Assembly (NCBI GenBank): GCA_022559845.1
Contig: JAHNEJ010002961.1
Coordinates: forward strand, 27,808-91,807
Direction: 5' to 3'
DNA from: Amorphophallus konjac
Taxonomy: Eukaryota > Streptophyta > Magnoliopsida > Alismatales > Araceae
Length of the DNA: 64,000 nucleotides
Shown here: in pieces, positions 1 through 11,476 of the stretch
Layout: every line of letters begins with the position of its first letter
How positions within the stretch are numbered: the first letter of the stretch is position 1
The notes under the pieces: model-generated
Seen by the model: the letters and a program-made list of their open reading frames with translations, nothing else
Told to the model about the DNA's origin: nothing
The model's database searches: none
Made by a program: the position numbers and the translations under genes

Positions 1-21
1 TCTCTTGCCATTTCTCGGAGT

Positions 22-561
22 CTACACTACGGATCGCCTCCTGGTACGACTGAGGATCATCATCCTCATCGATACATACCTTAGAGGACCCTCTGAGACA
101 TGTCCAACATATCTCTCAGGTTCTCTCGGTAGTCTACCAGATCTCCGTAGTGTCAGTGTTTCACCTTGAATAGGATCAACCGATACCGTCTCATCTAATG
201 AGTTTGTGTCTATGGGTTGTGGTTCTTGGACCTCGTCCAATTCTATCTGCCTCCCACTATTTTTCTGGAGTAGATATTCTCTTTCCAGAAATACAGCTCT
301 CTTGGCCACTAAGACCCTTTGCTCAGAAGGGTGATAGAAATAATATCCAAACGTCTCCTTTGGATATCCCACAAACCTACACTTATCGGTTCTCAACTCA
401 AGCTTATCACTCTCGTTCTTCTTTACATGAGCAGGACACCCCCAAATTTTAATGTGATTAAAATTTGGTTTCCTGCCCTTCCATATCTCATATGGTATAG
501 AAGGAACTGATTTACTTGAGATCCTATTCAATAAATAAGCTGCAGTCTCTAATGCATAGCC
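22..561 (-). pseudogene. copia integrase C-terminal part (GKRPF-like region), frameshifted
   Basis: This stretch continues the integrase in the same frame after a stop codon at 562-564. It contains the copia-type segment SVPSIPYEIWKGRKPN followed by IWGCPAHV and CRFVGYPKETFGYYFYHP, the usual region after the catalytic core. The linker near RRSGRLPREPERYVGHVSEG is the normal lead-in to reverse transcriptase. After about position 110 the copia-like reading (DPQSYQEAIRSVDSEKWQE) continues only in another frame, which shows a one-base frameshift near 80-110. The track's apparent end at 22 is therefore an artefact of that frameshift. Confidence 0.85.
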
Positions 562-1707
562 CTAGAGAGACAAGGGTAGTCCTAACATAGACATGGATCG
601 GACCATGTCTAACAAGGTCCTGTTTCTCCTTTCGGATACACCATTGTGTTGTGGTGTATACGGTGGAGTCCACTGAGAAACTATTCCATGGTCTTTAAGA
701 TAAGAAGTGAATTCATGGCTTAAATATTCACCTCCTCGATCCGATCGAAGAGCCTTAATACTTTTGCCTGTCTGTTTCTCTACTTCATTCTTGTATTCCT
801 TAAACTTCTCAAAGGCTTGTGACTTATGTCTCATTAAATACACATAGCCATATCTAGAGAAGTCATCAATAAAAGAAATGAAATAGAGATAACCTCCTTT
901 TGCTTCTATGGACATGGGTCCACACACATCCGAGTGTATGAGCTCGAGAAGGTCAACAGCCCTCTCACCATGTCCACCAAAAGGAGCCTTGGTCATTTTC
1001 CCCATGAGACACGACTCACAGGTATCAAATGGCTTGTATTCGAACGAATTCAAATACCCATTTGAGTATAAGTGAGAGACTCTTTTCTCACCTACATGAC
1101 CAAGTCTGCAATACCATAGATATGCAGAATTCACTTCATCAGCATTAGAAATTTGCATAACATTAGAACGTGTATCTAATACATAAAGACCATTGACTAA
1201 TGAACCATCGGCTATAATCAAACCATTATTCATTATAAAGCACCCAGTGCTATTAAAAGTCAATGTATATCCAATGTTATACAAGCCAGAGATTGAAATA
1301 ATGTTCTTAATAATATTAGGAACATAATAACAGTCATTCAGCTCCAGAATGACTCCTGATGGTAAACTGAGGCGTGCAGTCCCGACAGCTTTGGCAGAAA
1401 CCAAAGCTCCATTTCCCATCCTCAGTTCAATCTCCTTTTTGCCCAATCGCCTTCTATTTGCCAGCACCTGCACAGAATTGCAGATATGAGATGCACATCC
1501 AGTATCCAATACCCATGATGTGGATTCCATATATGACAAATTAAGGTCTATGACAAAAATACCTTCATTTAGAATTACCTTGCAATTCCTTTTCCAATGC
1601 CCATTTTCCCCGCATTGAAAATATTTGTCTTCCTTTTCATTCTTCTTGCCCTTCCCTTTGTCAACCTTGGCGAGCTGCTTACCAGTGGCCTTTTTCTTTC
1701 CCTTCCC
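562..1707 (-). pseudogene. copia zinc knuckle, aspartic protease and integrase core
   Basis: The frame stays open from just after the stop at 1708-1710, so it starts upstream of the first Met at 1539. It begins with a zinc knuckle read as YFQCGENGHWKRNC, in which the first Cys of the CCHC set is Tyr. The protease follows with WVLDTGCASHIC (Asp-Thr-Gly). The integrase zinc region reads LWYCRLGHV and later CESCLMGK; the first His of HHCC is Tyr. The DDE triad is visible as HSDVCGP, RSDRGGEY and GVSERRN. The ORF ends in TAG at 562-564, where related proteins have Trp (TGG), a single-base nonsense change. The catalytic residues survive, but the stop and the zinc-ligand losses argue that it is inactive. 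Confidence 0.93.
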
Positions 1708-2385
1708 TTAGTTACTCGTGGTGGATATTTGAGAGGCCTTCCTTTTCTTGTTGGCCCGGCCAACAATCATTACAGACGAAGATGGTTTATCTTTCTGTAT
1801 GGTTCCTTCAGCACTCTTTAACATATTGAGCAGCTCTGGGAGAGTTGCTTCAATCCTGTTCATGTTAAAGTTTATGATGAAGGAAGAAAAGGAATCGGAC
1901 AATGACTGGAGTATGAGATCAATGCATAGTTCAAGATCCAACTTGAACCCCAATGCATTGAGTCTTTCAATCCACTCCATCATTTTCAGTACATGGGCCT
2001 GTACTGATGAACCCTCAGACATCCGTGTCCTGAAAAGCCTTTTGGAGATGTCATACCTCTCAATCCTACCCTGCTCCCCGAAGAGCTGGCGTAGATTGAG
2101 AAGTATACTTCTACAATCAATCTTTTCAAATTTCCTCTGTAGCTCGGGAGCCATAGAGGCCAACATGTAACATTGGGCAAGGGAGGAGTCCTCAGACCAC
2201 TTGGCATAAGCCAGTAACTCGCCCTCGTCGGCATCAGGAGCTGGCTCAGAATGAACCGTGTCCAACACGTACGCAATCTTTTCGGCGGTAAGGACTATGC
2301 GTAGATTACGCAGCCAATCCGAGTAGTTCGGTCCAGTTAATCTATTTGCATCCAAGATGCCGCGGAGGGGGTTGGACGACGACAT
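1708..2385 (-). pseudogene. copia Gag (UBN2-type capsid)
   Basis: Starting at the Met of MSSSNPLRGILDANRL (2385), the protein shows the copia Gag pattern LTGPNYSDWLRNLRIVL, then a helical capsid region with SMAPELQRKFE, LRQLFGEQGR and RTRMSEGSSVQAHVLKMMEWIERL, and finally a basic tail. Gag forms the virus-like particle. I prefer this Met to the upstream one at 2421, because SSSNPL directly precedes the conserved region. The ORF stops with TAA at 1708-1710, in the same frame as the zinc knuckle and protease that follow. This could be a decayed single gag-pol ORF or, less likely, a leaky stop. Confidence 0.88.
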
Positions 2386-2567
2386 TGTAATCTGGATAAG
2401 AAATAAAAGACAACTTAGCATGTGTTCAAATTCTAACTTAGATGTGGTTTTCTATCTTAGTTAGTCCCACTATTTTTCGATCGAACTATATAACCCTCAG
2501 TATATAGAACGGGAGATCAACGAGATCAACCTAGTGGGTCGGAATCCCAACGAGACTGATGTACGAC

Positions 2568-2856
2568 CTTGTGGAAAGCACAACAAGCCATACACCATCT
2601 CAAGGGCAGTCAACAGGCACTTGCATCTAATGCAATATCCGATATTCGGCCCCCGAGAAATCATCCCCTTGTGGAAAGCACAACAAAGGATATTCTCGGT
2701 TAGATCTAACCATCATTACTACATAGCAATGAGTTCATGACCCGACCCTTGTGGAAAGCACAACAAGGCCGAGTTCAATTCCTCACCCCATTGAGGCCGA
2801 GTCTTGGAGTTTAATCCCGCCCCCAAACTCATGGACCTTGTGGAAAGCACAACAAA
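2568..2856. repeat. four dispersed copies of a stem-loop repeat CTTGTGGAAAGCACAACAA
   Basis: Copies lie at 2568-2587, 2668-2687, 2748-2767 and 2837-2856, spaced 100, 80 and 89 bases. Each core is an inverted repeat, TTGTG-GAAAG-CACAA. The flanks differ between copies, but in at least two they extend the stem: TCATGGA...TCCATGA around copy 4, and CGAGAA...TTCTCG with a CATCC/GGAT inner part around copy 2. The repeats lie in the untranslated leader of the copia element. Confidence 0.85.
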
Positions 2857-4111
2857 TCCATGAAATGAAGACGTTCATTCACTCCATAATGATGGAGGGC
2901 CACGATGACTCCTAGAGCCACGCTTACCAGATATAAAATTTAAGCGCGAGGGAATTTAATTTTATCTTGATCTCACCCTAGGTGGTAATATAAATATATC
3001 TAATATATTTACCGTACCTAGTAGTTTGCACAAAATAAATGCATCCAATGCAAAAATAAACGCAAGTGATCATGGACTTTAACCCTAATGTAACTAAGAC
3101 ATCCGGCCCGCTTCCGAAGCAGCTGGATCGTCCTCGTCGGGTGTGCTCCGCGCTTTCAAACTCCGACGCCGTATTAATTACAACTTTTACACGGCACGCA
3201 GGCCGAAAAAATTAAATTACATGTGACTCAAATTCCAGCAGCCCTTAGGGCGAGTACAACAATTGAGGAAGATTGAAGTACATTAGAATTTAACAGAGAG
3301 AGAAAGGAGGTTCGCAGACCCCAATTAATTACATTAATCCAAGTCCATGATCACTTGCCAACACATTCAAATAAAATCAATCAAGGGTTATTTTCTGAAA
3401 ATAATCCTTACTTTTGAATTTAAAAAATGGGATGTGCAAACAAAAACAGGCTAGCTTTGTTTAATTTTAAAAATCAAAGCATGATTAACTAAAATTAAAC
3501 ACACAAGCAGGCCAATACAAGGTAAATAAAATAACGCACGTAAAGAACCATCATTTTCTACAGAGGCATCTAATTGAGATAATTAATTAAATTTAAATTT
3601 AAATTTAATTATTCAATAATCAAATTTAAATTTAAAATTTAAACATGCCAATAATTTAAATTTAAATTCAAACTAATTATCTAATAATTTTGTTTGAAAA
3701 TAAATTTAAATAATGCAATTATCATCAATTAGTAATTTTCTAAAATTCAAATTTTGAATTTAATAATTATCTAATAATTAAAATTCAAATAATTGAACTT
3801 TCCACATTTAACCTCAATAAAATTTAAAATTTGAATTTTTCTAATTATCTAATAATTAAAAATTCAAAACAAATTAAATTTTACTGAAGTAACTTCAATT
3901 ATTACCATTTTATCTCAAGATAAAAAGTAATTATCTCACTTTGGTAAATTCAAATCGGTTAAATAAAATTTACCATTCGATTAACTTATGAAATAAAATT
4001 CTATTTAATTTATTGAGCATTTTAATATATATATCTAATATATATATTATCAATACTGCATTAAAGTAAATTAAAAAATAAAGCAATTTTTTTAAATAAA
4101 AAAAAATTCCC

Positions 4112-4314
4112 GGCGGCACCAATGGGCGCGGCCGCCCACGCGGGATGCGTGGGCGGTCGCGATCGCGCCCACGCCCGCCCCCGCACGGCGGGCGCCGCCA
4201 CGCGGCGCGCCCGCCCGCCCCTCCCGCGGGTCACGCTCGCGGGCGCTGACCCGCGGTTTCCGCGTGCGCCGCCCACGAGGCGCACGCGGCTGGCGCAGTG
4301 CGCCCACTCCGTGG
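4112..4314. other. GC-rich block inside the AT-rich copia leader
   Basis: About 200 bases of GCGGCC/GGGCGC-rich sequence begin and end abruptly, flanked by A-runs and T-runs (about 4080-4110 and 4315-4348). Small inverted repeats such as CCCACGC-GGGAT-GCGTGGG occur in it. No coding signal is recognised; ORFs across it are open because A/T-rich stop codons are scarce. Confidence 0.6.
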
Positions 4315-4493
4315 CTAAAAAAAAATTTTTTTTAAATTTTTTTTTTACAAAAATATTTGCTGTCCTGATGCCCAGCATCCAGGAAGAACAGAAATGCCCA
4401 GCACTCCTGTCTTTAAATAATAATAGAAGATTTAGATTGCCCCTAAAGCATGGTTCTAAACGGTGATAAAAACACCGATCAGAGCGGAAACCT

Positions 4494-4506
4494 GGCTCTG
4501 ATACCA
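4494..4506 (-). other. primer binding site, complementary to initiator tRNA-Met
   Basis: The minus strand reads TGGTATCAGAGCC, the usual copia primer binding site. It lies just inside the 5' LTR and fixes the direction of the element. Confidence 0.88.
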
Positions 4507-4520
4507 GCCGGGGTCGTCTT

Positions 4521-6106
4521 TGTAAGGTTTCGCACAGCACCTACGGGCGACGCAGCGGATAACAAAAATTTCATTTGCCCGATCCCGGTGTTATGGAAAG
4601 CTTAATCTGTGCTCTAATCGGTGTTTCTAATACCCTAATTACGGGTTGCGTGTTTCACCTTGCGCGGAACGACGCTGTCGGCTAAGTCCGATGCAGAGAA
4701 ACCAAGCCGCACAACTGTACGACCTCTAGAGCAGATCCACACGGACCCTTGCGCAGTGACGGTACCTCCCCGGCACGACTATCCCCGACTCTATCACCTT
4801 CTAGAGAGAGAGAGAGCAAGAGGGAGAAAGGGGGGGAGACTAATCCTCTCCCTTAAGCTTAATGCTTGGTTAGCTTAAGGGAAGGAAAGAAGAAGCTCGA
4901 ATGAGCTTCACGTAGGATATATATATAGAGTTTAGACTTTTTAGAAAAGAATTCCAAAAGACCGAAACTGTATATATGTCCTATCTATTATTATACATAT
5001 GTATTAAGCTCCATTTACACTCCTTTCCAAAAGGAATTAAAAGGAATTAATACATACACTTGTATAACAATAATCCGTCACCCAAGAATCCATTGTGTGT
5101 GATCCTCTAGGTCCATAGTCACTCTAGTTTAAGGCCCATTAACTTCTAATTTCTAATTAGAAGTAAATTAAACATATTCTTCGCTTCTACAAGAGCCGGA
5201 TAATAGTTTAATTTATTCCGAACCTTTCGATCACGTTGGGTCAAGTAAATCCGCGTGATCCTAGAGGACGCCGGGTTTAAACCAGCCTGTTTGGTACCTA
5301 TAAGTCCACAGTTACCGCATCGATATAATCCCTCGCTCATTCTATGAGTCTGGTACGATCGAGGGTACGGTTTCTGTCAAATCCCGTGATCGTGCCATTT
5401 GACTATGACCTCCTTAAAGTGTATGACGTCCGTCCTAAACGAACTCATACGACCCTGGCCAGGGATTTAACGGAGCGTCAATGTCATGACCCATTAACTG
5501 TCTGATATATACCCGACAGTGAGCGATCCCTTCTTGACCATTGACGATCTTCACACGTATCCTGGAGTTGTTAACGACTCGGCAACTCATGACTTATGGT
5601 TAAAGTCACTTAGCCAAGTAATTAAACCATTCCAGTCCTCGTGTAAGATCCGATCAATGTCTCAGGTCAAAGGACCAACGATGCTACTCAGACAGTTGGA
5701 TCTTCAGTTGACATTAGGTATAATCAACCATCTGAAGATCCAATAGCGGATCAGTTCAGTGTACATCCTCCAAGGACATACACCTACACATATGTGTTGG
5801 TGCCCCGCACCAATGACCATGAGACTGGTCACTGACACATCATGTGTACTGGTTTAATAGGTAATCAAAGTCCCCGAGTGATTACCCTCCAACCAGGAAC
5901 AGTTTAAGGTATGTGTACATGTAAAGTCAATCTCATGTTCGAGATCCCATCTCGAGCTGACTTTACAACCACATATCCTAGGGACAACGTAAAGTAACAC
6001 AATCGCATATTTACGTTCAAATACCACTTTATTAATAATGAACAAGATCATACAACTATTGGGCCTACCCGACCCGAAATTGGCCTGTATCACACCAACA
6101 CTAACA
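4521..6106 (-). repeat. copia 5' LTR (inferred limits)
   Basis: The sequence between the primer binding site and the TG-start near 6106 has no ORF of interest and holds AG-rich and TATA-rich parts (for example TATATATATAGAG near 4918). The limits follow the TG...CA convention (TGTAAGG on the plus strand at 4521; CTAACA ending at 6106). A few bases of error are likely at both ends. Confidence 0.55.
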
Positions 6107-6400
6107 GTCTTCCCCACGCCCGGAGCGTGGAGGTATCCTATTCGCTCTCTTACTCGGCTTTGCTTTACTCGTATTTATTCGTATATGCCGTTGCATGTGA
6201 TATGATATTAGCCCGTTATATTAATTGTATCACCGCTGCGAGAGAGTGAGTGTAACCCGTCCCGTGACTCAACCCGAGTTAACGTGGAAAATGCCGATAC
6301 CCGAGACTCACGGCCGGTTTCTCAACCGCGTCCCGTCCCACGTCTTCCCTCGCTTAGGGGCGATCGCGAGCTAGAGTCCCAGGTCGGGTGTCCATCTCGC
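6107..6400. other. unassigned retroelement-like sequence
   Basis: Moderately GC-rich DNA with direct CCCGTCCC and GAGAGAGTGAGTG motifs resembling LTR/leader sequence. It lies between the copia LTR and a different copia fragment. I cannot assign a family. Confidence 0.3.
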
Positions 6401-6529
6401 ATCATTGTTGGTACCCAAGAAAACAAAGCGAATCCTCTGACTAAGAGATTAGGCAAGAATCTTGTCCTGAAATTTAGGATGGGGATGAGACTGAAACCCA
6501 TTAATGGTTCTCCTACAATGGCAACCTAA
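6401..6529 (+). pseudogene. C-terminal tail of a copia RNase H (second copia element)
   Basis: The reading frame after about residue 40 of the ORF at 6284-6529 shows VGTQENKANPLTKRLG and then MGMRLKPI, the usual end of copia Pol. Everything upstream of 6401 is unrelated, so only the last 40 or so residues remain. The plus-strand direction differs from the neighbouring copia element, so it is a separate insertion. Confidence 0.75.
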
Positions 6530-8339
6530 CTATCTAAGTGGAGATTCCACAAAGTTAAATATGGTAACAACAAGCTGTCGAGAGAACAATGAGACACATA
6601 AGTTAAATATGGTAAAAAATAATTGTCGAGAGAACAATGAGGCACCATGAAATATTTATAAATTTGTGTTTATCCCCTGAAGTGCCTGAACTACAAGTTA
6701 AGGAAGAGTGTAAGACTAGGAATGGGTTTGAGCCTGGATATCTAGAATGAGCAATGCATCATTAGAGAAGCCCACTTATGTGAGTGTAACTATTTGGTTA
6801 CAGTAAAATGAATTGGGTTATTCTTAAAGATATTCATAAAACAAGATAAGGGTGCATGGTATAAAGGCTCCAACCCTAAAGATTACAACCAATATCTTAT
6901 TATGTTGTTGTCAATGGACGTTCACACACTAAAGATTTAAGTTCAAGACATAATTCACTTCATTTTTGTAAGAATAAAAGTTGAATAACTTAAGGGTCCA
7001 AACTCGACAGGTACATTTACTAAAAGCACAATATAATTTTCCTTTATCTTTTTTCCTCTTCATTCAGACATTGAATTTGTGGGGGAATGCCAGAGTTAGA
7101 AGAGAGATTGAGAGAGAATTCAATACCTTCATTGTAAAATGTATCCCTTTTTGGTTGGTATGTGGGAACATTTATCTCACATTGGAACCCAAGACTCCTT
7201 GATAACTTGCTATAATGAGCATGGAGAGGTTATGGTGAACCACACACACACACACGTGCGTGCCATGCCACGCCGTGTCGAGCCGAGCTTGGCTGGGCCA
7301 CCGCCGGACGCGCGTGGAATATCCTTTTTGTCAAAAAGTTGCTTAGAATGAGGAGGTCGACCACTTCCATCGAGGCGGTCGACCGCATTTTCCAAAAAGC
7401 ACAAGTACAGTCGATCACGTCTCTCAGGGCGATCGACCATTTCTAGTCTTAGAAATGCCTATTTTGAGCGAACTTTTCAAAAATAGATGCGACTATTGGG
7501 GTAACTGAGGGAAACCTTTCCTATTGCGGATAAAAGGCCTTGATCTAAGATTTTTTGGTGGAGACAATCATTCTCATAGCTGCCAAAAGTCTCAAAGGGT
7601 TTGATTCTCTTTCTTGTGTTCTTTCTCTCTTACTCGTAGGAAAAGGAAGGTGATTTACAAGGTTGTTTATGAGATGCAATCTCTTGGGAGCGTCCAAGAA
7701 GTTGTTGTAGCCGTCATATCTTGGGAGAAGATCGTGACAACTCCAACACACCAGTATTGTGGGGGCGATTTCTTCTCTAAAGACAGTACAGAGATGACCA
7801 TTTCGACTAAGTTCTCTAATTTTGTCTCTCTCCTTTGTTGCATTTTTTCTATGCATGCTTTTTATTTTTGGTCTCTCATTAGATTGGTTCTTGGGTTTGA
7901 CGTCGACATATTCATGACTTTTGTGATCCATCACATGTGAAATTTTGGTTTTATGCATGCCTTGTATACCTTGTTTCCAACAAGTGCATCATGTATGGAT
8001 AGAAAAGTTGGGACAATTATATCATACTAGCAAGATGATGTCAAATTATGTGCAACCATGGAGGCATAATCTCTTCTGAAGGCAATGCCTTGAAGAGTAA
8101 AAAATTCCATGTATAAGAACTATTTGAATTCTTATATAATTATACTTTTACTTTGAACAAAAATATTTGTTCTTTAGAAATAGCATGTTAGTGCACCATG
8201 TCTGAATGTGCAAGTAATTGTTTGTCTCTATTGACCCAATTTCTTATATTGTTGTTTTGGATGGAAAGTGAGTAAAAGTAAAATGGGAAAAATACAAAAT
8301 ATATGCTCTCTTGTTTCAACATAGATAAAAACCCATCCG
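6530..8339. other. non-coding, probable remains of a copia 3' region/LTR
   Basis: No supported gene. The short motif AGTTAAATATGGTAA occurs twice just after the RNase H tail (near 6554 and 6602), each followed within about 15-20 bases by CTGTCGAGAGAACAATGAG or a close variant. A short (CA)n lies near 7241. From about 7500 the sequence (for example GGAAACCTTTCC and TTGTGGGGGCGATTTC) has the look of an LTR end, but no pair was found. Confidence 0.35.
7353..7437. repeat. cluster of GGTCGACC-type palindromes
   Basis: In 85 bases there are AGGTCGACCA, GGCGGTCGACCGC, AGTCGATCAC and GCGATCGACCA. The same GGCGGTCGACCGC motif recurs in the LTRs of the element at 20888-30410. Confidence 0.7.
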
Positions 8340-8520
8340 TCCTGCACTTAATCTGTCACTACGTACGGATATTCGGACGATATATTTATTTGTCACATAT
8401 TTACATATTTTAGACCGTATTTCAGACGAAATCTCTCATGTCTGAAATAGCGACGTCATTTCAGACGGAAAATTTCTGTCTCTAATACCGCTTTTATTTG
8501 TAATGTACTAAAATACAGAT
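8340..8520. mobile_element. palindromic remnant of a DNA-transposon end
   Basis: The stretch has repeated, inverted TTTCAGACG/CGTCTGAAA-type units (TTTCAGACGAAATCTC, TGTCTGAAATAGCGACG, TTTCAGACGGAAAATTTCTGTC). This pattern is usual in subterminal regions of CACTA-type elements. No clean terminal repeat or target duplication was found. Confidence 0.4.
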
Positions 8521-8697
8521 TCAATTGTTATTGTCATTGGAGTGGAGTCTGGATCTTATGTTATTCTGTACTAGCCAAGTAAAACATAGACGTCATATTC
8601 AAGCCACAGAGTCATGAACCCGTAGTAATATTCTTGGACTGTCTTATTCCCTTGGATGCAATCATTGATGTAAATACTAGGATTATATTTACTGGTA

Positions 8698-9018
8698 TCA
8701 TTGTCCTACTAATAAAGGGTTTTCAAGAAACTCCACATTGTTGTAGCTGCTTTGCCCAGCATTCTTAGATTGATGCCTACGTACGTGGGGTTCAACAGAG
8801 CTACTGATCCAGCTCATGATTTTTGCGTCATTTTTCTTCCAGGTTTTTAATGTTGCATCCTTTGTTTCCTCAATTTTTTTTTTACAGTACCATCTATGCA
8901 ACCCATAAATCTTGGCCATGACAAAACACCTCGTGGCAAATTCCCACGACAAGGAATATTTTTTGCCATTCAAACAAAGAGGGACAACTATTGTTTTGGC
9001 TTGAGAATCCATAACCAC
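8698..9018 (-). pseudogene. copia Gag fragment (UBN2-like)
   Basis: The 106-aa frame contains LNGKKYSLSWEFATRCFV and, further on, TLKTWKKNDAKIMSWISSSV, which match the pattern of the N-terminal part of copia Gag (NGxNYxxW then W..DDAKIMSWL..S). The C-terminal capsid, zinc knuckle and Pol are absent on either side. It is a short orphan fragment of another copia family. Confidence 0.7.
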
Positions 9019-10329
9019 GAGTTAGGATGGTTTATTCGGAGTCGGGTGAGTTGTTCTAATTTGATTCATTTTAACTTAACTGGGGTTAGACGAGGATTAT
9101 GGTGAATTTTGTCATTTCTCATGAAATAGGTGGAATAACTTAACTAGAGTCGGATAGAAATAGAAGGTCGACACATCATCTGGAGTAAGCCACCTATCCC
9201 TATTCTAATTGATTATCAAAGTGGACTAACAGAACAATATGAAAAGAACGGAGTCGCCGGAATTAGATGCTGCTTGAGTTACGCAAGGGGTGGCTTTTCT
9301 CACGTTATAGGGTTAGGGTCTCGGGGGTGAAGCCGTGGAGGATTAACTAGGTGAAGGAGTGTTTGGAGCAATCAGCTCAGTTGGTGCTCACATTGGGGCA
9401 TGCCTCATTTCTGCCAGCTTCACGTGACCATTTTTACCATGCTTCTTCCGCAGGGAAGCAAGGCTCAACGTAAGGCAGTTTTGGTTGGGATCGAGCAAGT
9501 TTGGTCAGTTTCGAGTGAAACGTTTGCTCGGATCGAGCTTGGCTAGGATGGTCCCTTGAGACGCCCCGACAACACGTGAAAAGTGTCTCAACATCCTCAT
9601 GCAAGAAAGATAGCTCAGGACCGAGCTTGGTAGGAAGGTTGCTTGGGATAGAGCTTCCCATAACTCGATAGCCCTGTAGAAGATGGGACAAGAATATGGC
9701 TCAACGTTCAAGAAGATGGTCCCATGTCTCAGCATAACACATATAACTCAGAAATATTTGCTCGAGAAACATAGTTCTGCTAAAATTTCTCCGATATGCC
9801 CTGAACATGGGATAGGACAATCCCATGAGTGGAAAGAGATGAAATGACTTGAGGATAGGACATCACATTGGTCGAGGAGACAATTCTCGGGAAAACAAGG
9901 ATGCACAAAAGCTGCTGTAGAAAGGCTTCTCAAGCCGTGAGAGAGAGAGAGAGAGAGAAATACATAGAGAGAAATACATTCTTCTGAGAGAGGTTGGTTG
10001 TTCTACCGAGCATAGCCAGTGTACTCTCCTCCTAAAATTTTTCTTGCATAGTAGATTGAAGTAGCCCTTTTGAGGAGAGATAAATTCTCCAAGCTCACTA
10101 CGACCCATTATCCACCAACCCACAGTTCAGGACACCGCCAACCAAGGCCCACTCAGAACTAGCTCAACTCGTAGGCACGTGCTCTACACACGGTCATGCC
10201 CCACGTTCTTAACGGCAAGCCATTACTGCAATAATGGTGGATGTTATCCTAAGCAATGGCTAGGCGGAGGGTTATCACCCACGTCTTCATGTCATTCGCC
10301 ATTTGCTCTGTCCCTTCACCTCTTACACA
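9019..10329. other. non-coding, low-similarity repeats
   Basis: No gene is supported. Two imperfect copies of GGATCGAGCTTGGCTAGGATGG and GGACCGAGCTTGGTAGGAAGG (near 9530 and 9615) suggest an old internal duplication. A (GA)n run lies at about 9940-9960. It is probably old retroelement sequence. Confidence 0.3.
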
Positions 10330-10740
10330 ATGGACAAGAGAGTAATCGATGACTCCACGATCAGACAACCCATTAATTCCACTCTCCGCTAACTCAGGGG
10401 GCAAGCAAAATGGATGGGCTCCACCAAGATCCTATAAGGCCCTAGATAGACCTCCAAGGGATACGGTATATAGTACTTGCTCACAGGGACCACTCCAGAT
10501 ACTCTCATCTCTCCTGACTCTCCAATTCTCTCGTCCGAGCACTCACCTCCACCACCAGATGTTGTCTCTTGCACTCTTAGCTCCATATGTCTTCTTCTGA
10601 GCACTTGCTCCCTTCTTTCGAGCACTCTGTTGACTTAAGCATATATCAAAGAGTTATCTCTTGGGATCACACCCAACGCTCCTTCTGACGTGTCGTTCAT
10701 AGGTTGCAGGTTTTCACAGGACGACCGATCTCTCTCCTAA
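10330..10740 (+). repeat. probable Ty3/gypsy LTR fragment
   Basis: The order of motifs resembles the LTR ends of Tat/Retand-type gypsy elements: a TATATAGTA box near 10469, then TTGACTTAAGCAT (about 10630) and ACGTGTCGTTC...AGGTTGCAGG (about 10688). No partner LTR was found. The family assignment is inference. Confidence 0.4.
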
Positions 10741-10779
10741 CAAATAAATCATAAAAATGTGGTATGAGATTCAAGATAC

Positions 10780-11190
10780 CAAATTTCTACCTCTGCACCT
10801 GTGATTTTTTCCTGATTTTGGAATTTTTCACCTCAATCGTGTGTCTTCTCTGTGGTATGATTTTATTATTTAATTTAGATTTTCTTTGTGCTTGTGAGGT
10901 TGTCGAATTCGTCCTCTCTGCATGAAGTGGGAGAAATCCCAACAGAGTGGTGTCAAAGCCTGGGTCGAGGCAATCTTGATTACACGAGATGAGATAGATG
11001 TAATTGTCAGTAGGATGATTTCACTGGAAGCAACTTGGTGATCTGAAAGGCAAAAATGGAGGACATTATTTATCATAAGGATCTCTATGTGCCTATTGAA
11101 GGTATAAAGCACGAGCCAGAAGAAATGTCAGAAGCTGCATAGAAGTTGCTAGATTTCGTACAAGGCATATTTCGATTTGATGATTAAAAA
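10780..11190 (+). pseudogene. copia fragment: LTR end, PBS and start of gag
   Basis: An LTR end (...CAACA, about 10944) is followed by TGGTGTCAAAGCC (10948-10960), a mutated initiator-tRNA-Met primer binding site. About 95 bases later the reading MEDIIYHKDLYVPIEG starts at 11056, the usual N-terminus of one copia Gag family. It stops after 28 codons at TAG, where related proteins have Trp. The element is truncated by about 11190. Confidence 0.7.
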
Positions 11191-11353
11191 AGAATGCTAA
11201 TCAAAATAAAAAGAACCAAAAGAGTGAATTGTCATTTTTTATTTTATTATTTTTTAAGTGATGCAATCAAAGTGTACCTTCGATGGATGTTTATATTGGA
11301 TAGGTCCAAGAGTGCAGTCTCTAGGTGGGTTGGTTAGCTCGGGACGATCGGTC

Positions 11354-11475
11354 TGTGGGACGTAATCGGGACGCTCTCATATATTATATGTGTTATTTTT
11401 TAACAAATGAATATTGTGGGACGTAATCGGGACGCTCTCATATATTATATGTGTTATTTTTTAACAAATGAATGT
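11354..11475. repeat. 61-bp tandem duplication
   Basis: Two nearly identical 61-bp units follow each other directly; each holds TGTGGGACGTAATCGGGACG and ends with a TATTATATG...AACAAATGAAT part. It lies about 600 bases upstream of CcmE. Confidence 0.85.
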
Positions 11476-11476
11476 T

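Larger units (their letters stand above)
2422..4493 (-). other. copia 5' leader, non-coding, AT-rich with a GC-rich block
   Basis: About 2.1 kb lie between the primer binding site and gag on the minus strand. No convincing ORF is present. It contains four hairpin repeats (2568-2856), a plain AT-rich part with repeated TTTAAATTTAAA-like motifs (about 3560-4110), and a GC-rich block (4112-4314). It would be the untranslated leader of the genomic RNA. Confidence 0.7.
1..6106 (-). mobile_element. Ty1/copia LTR retrotransposon, 5' half, decayed, cut by the window edge
   Basis: Read on the minus strand, the order is 5' LTR (about 4521-6106), primer binding site (4494-4506), a leader of about 2.1 kb, gag, zinc knuckle, protease and integrase. 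Protease before integrase is the copia order. Reverse transcriptase and RNase H would lie before base 1. The reading frame carries two in-frame stops (1708-1710 and 562-564) and a frameshift near 80-110, so the copy is dead. The outer edge near 6100-6106 (TGTTAGTGTTGGTG on the minus strand) is inferred from the TG...CA rule, because the partner LTR is outside the window. Confidence 0.9.

Noticed and set aside
2568..2856. CRISPR-like array
   Set aside because: Four short repeats at uneven spacing in a plant retroelement leader; no cas genes and not a prokaryote.
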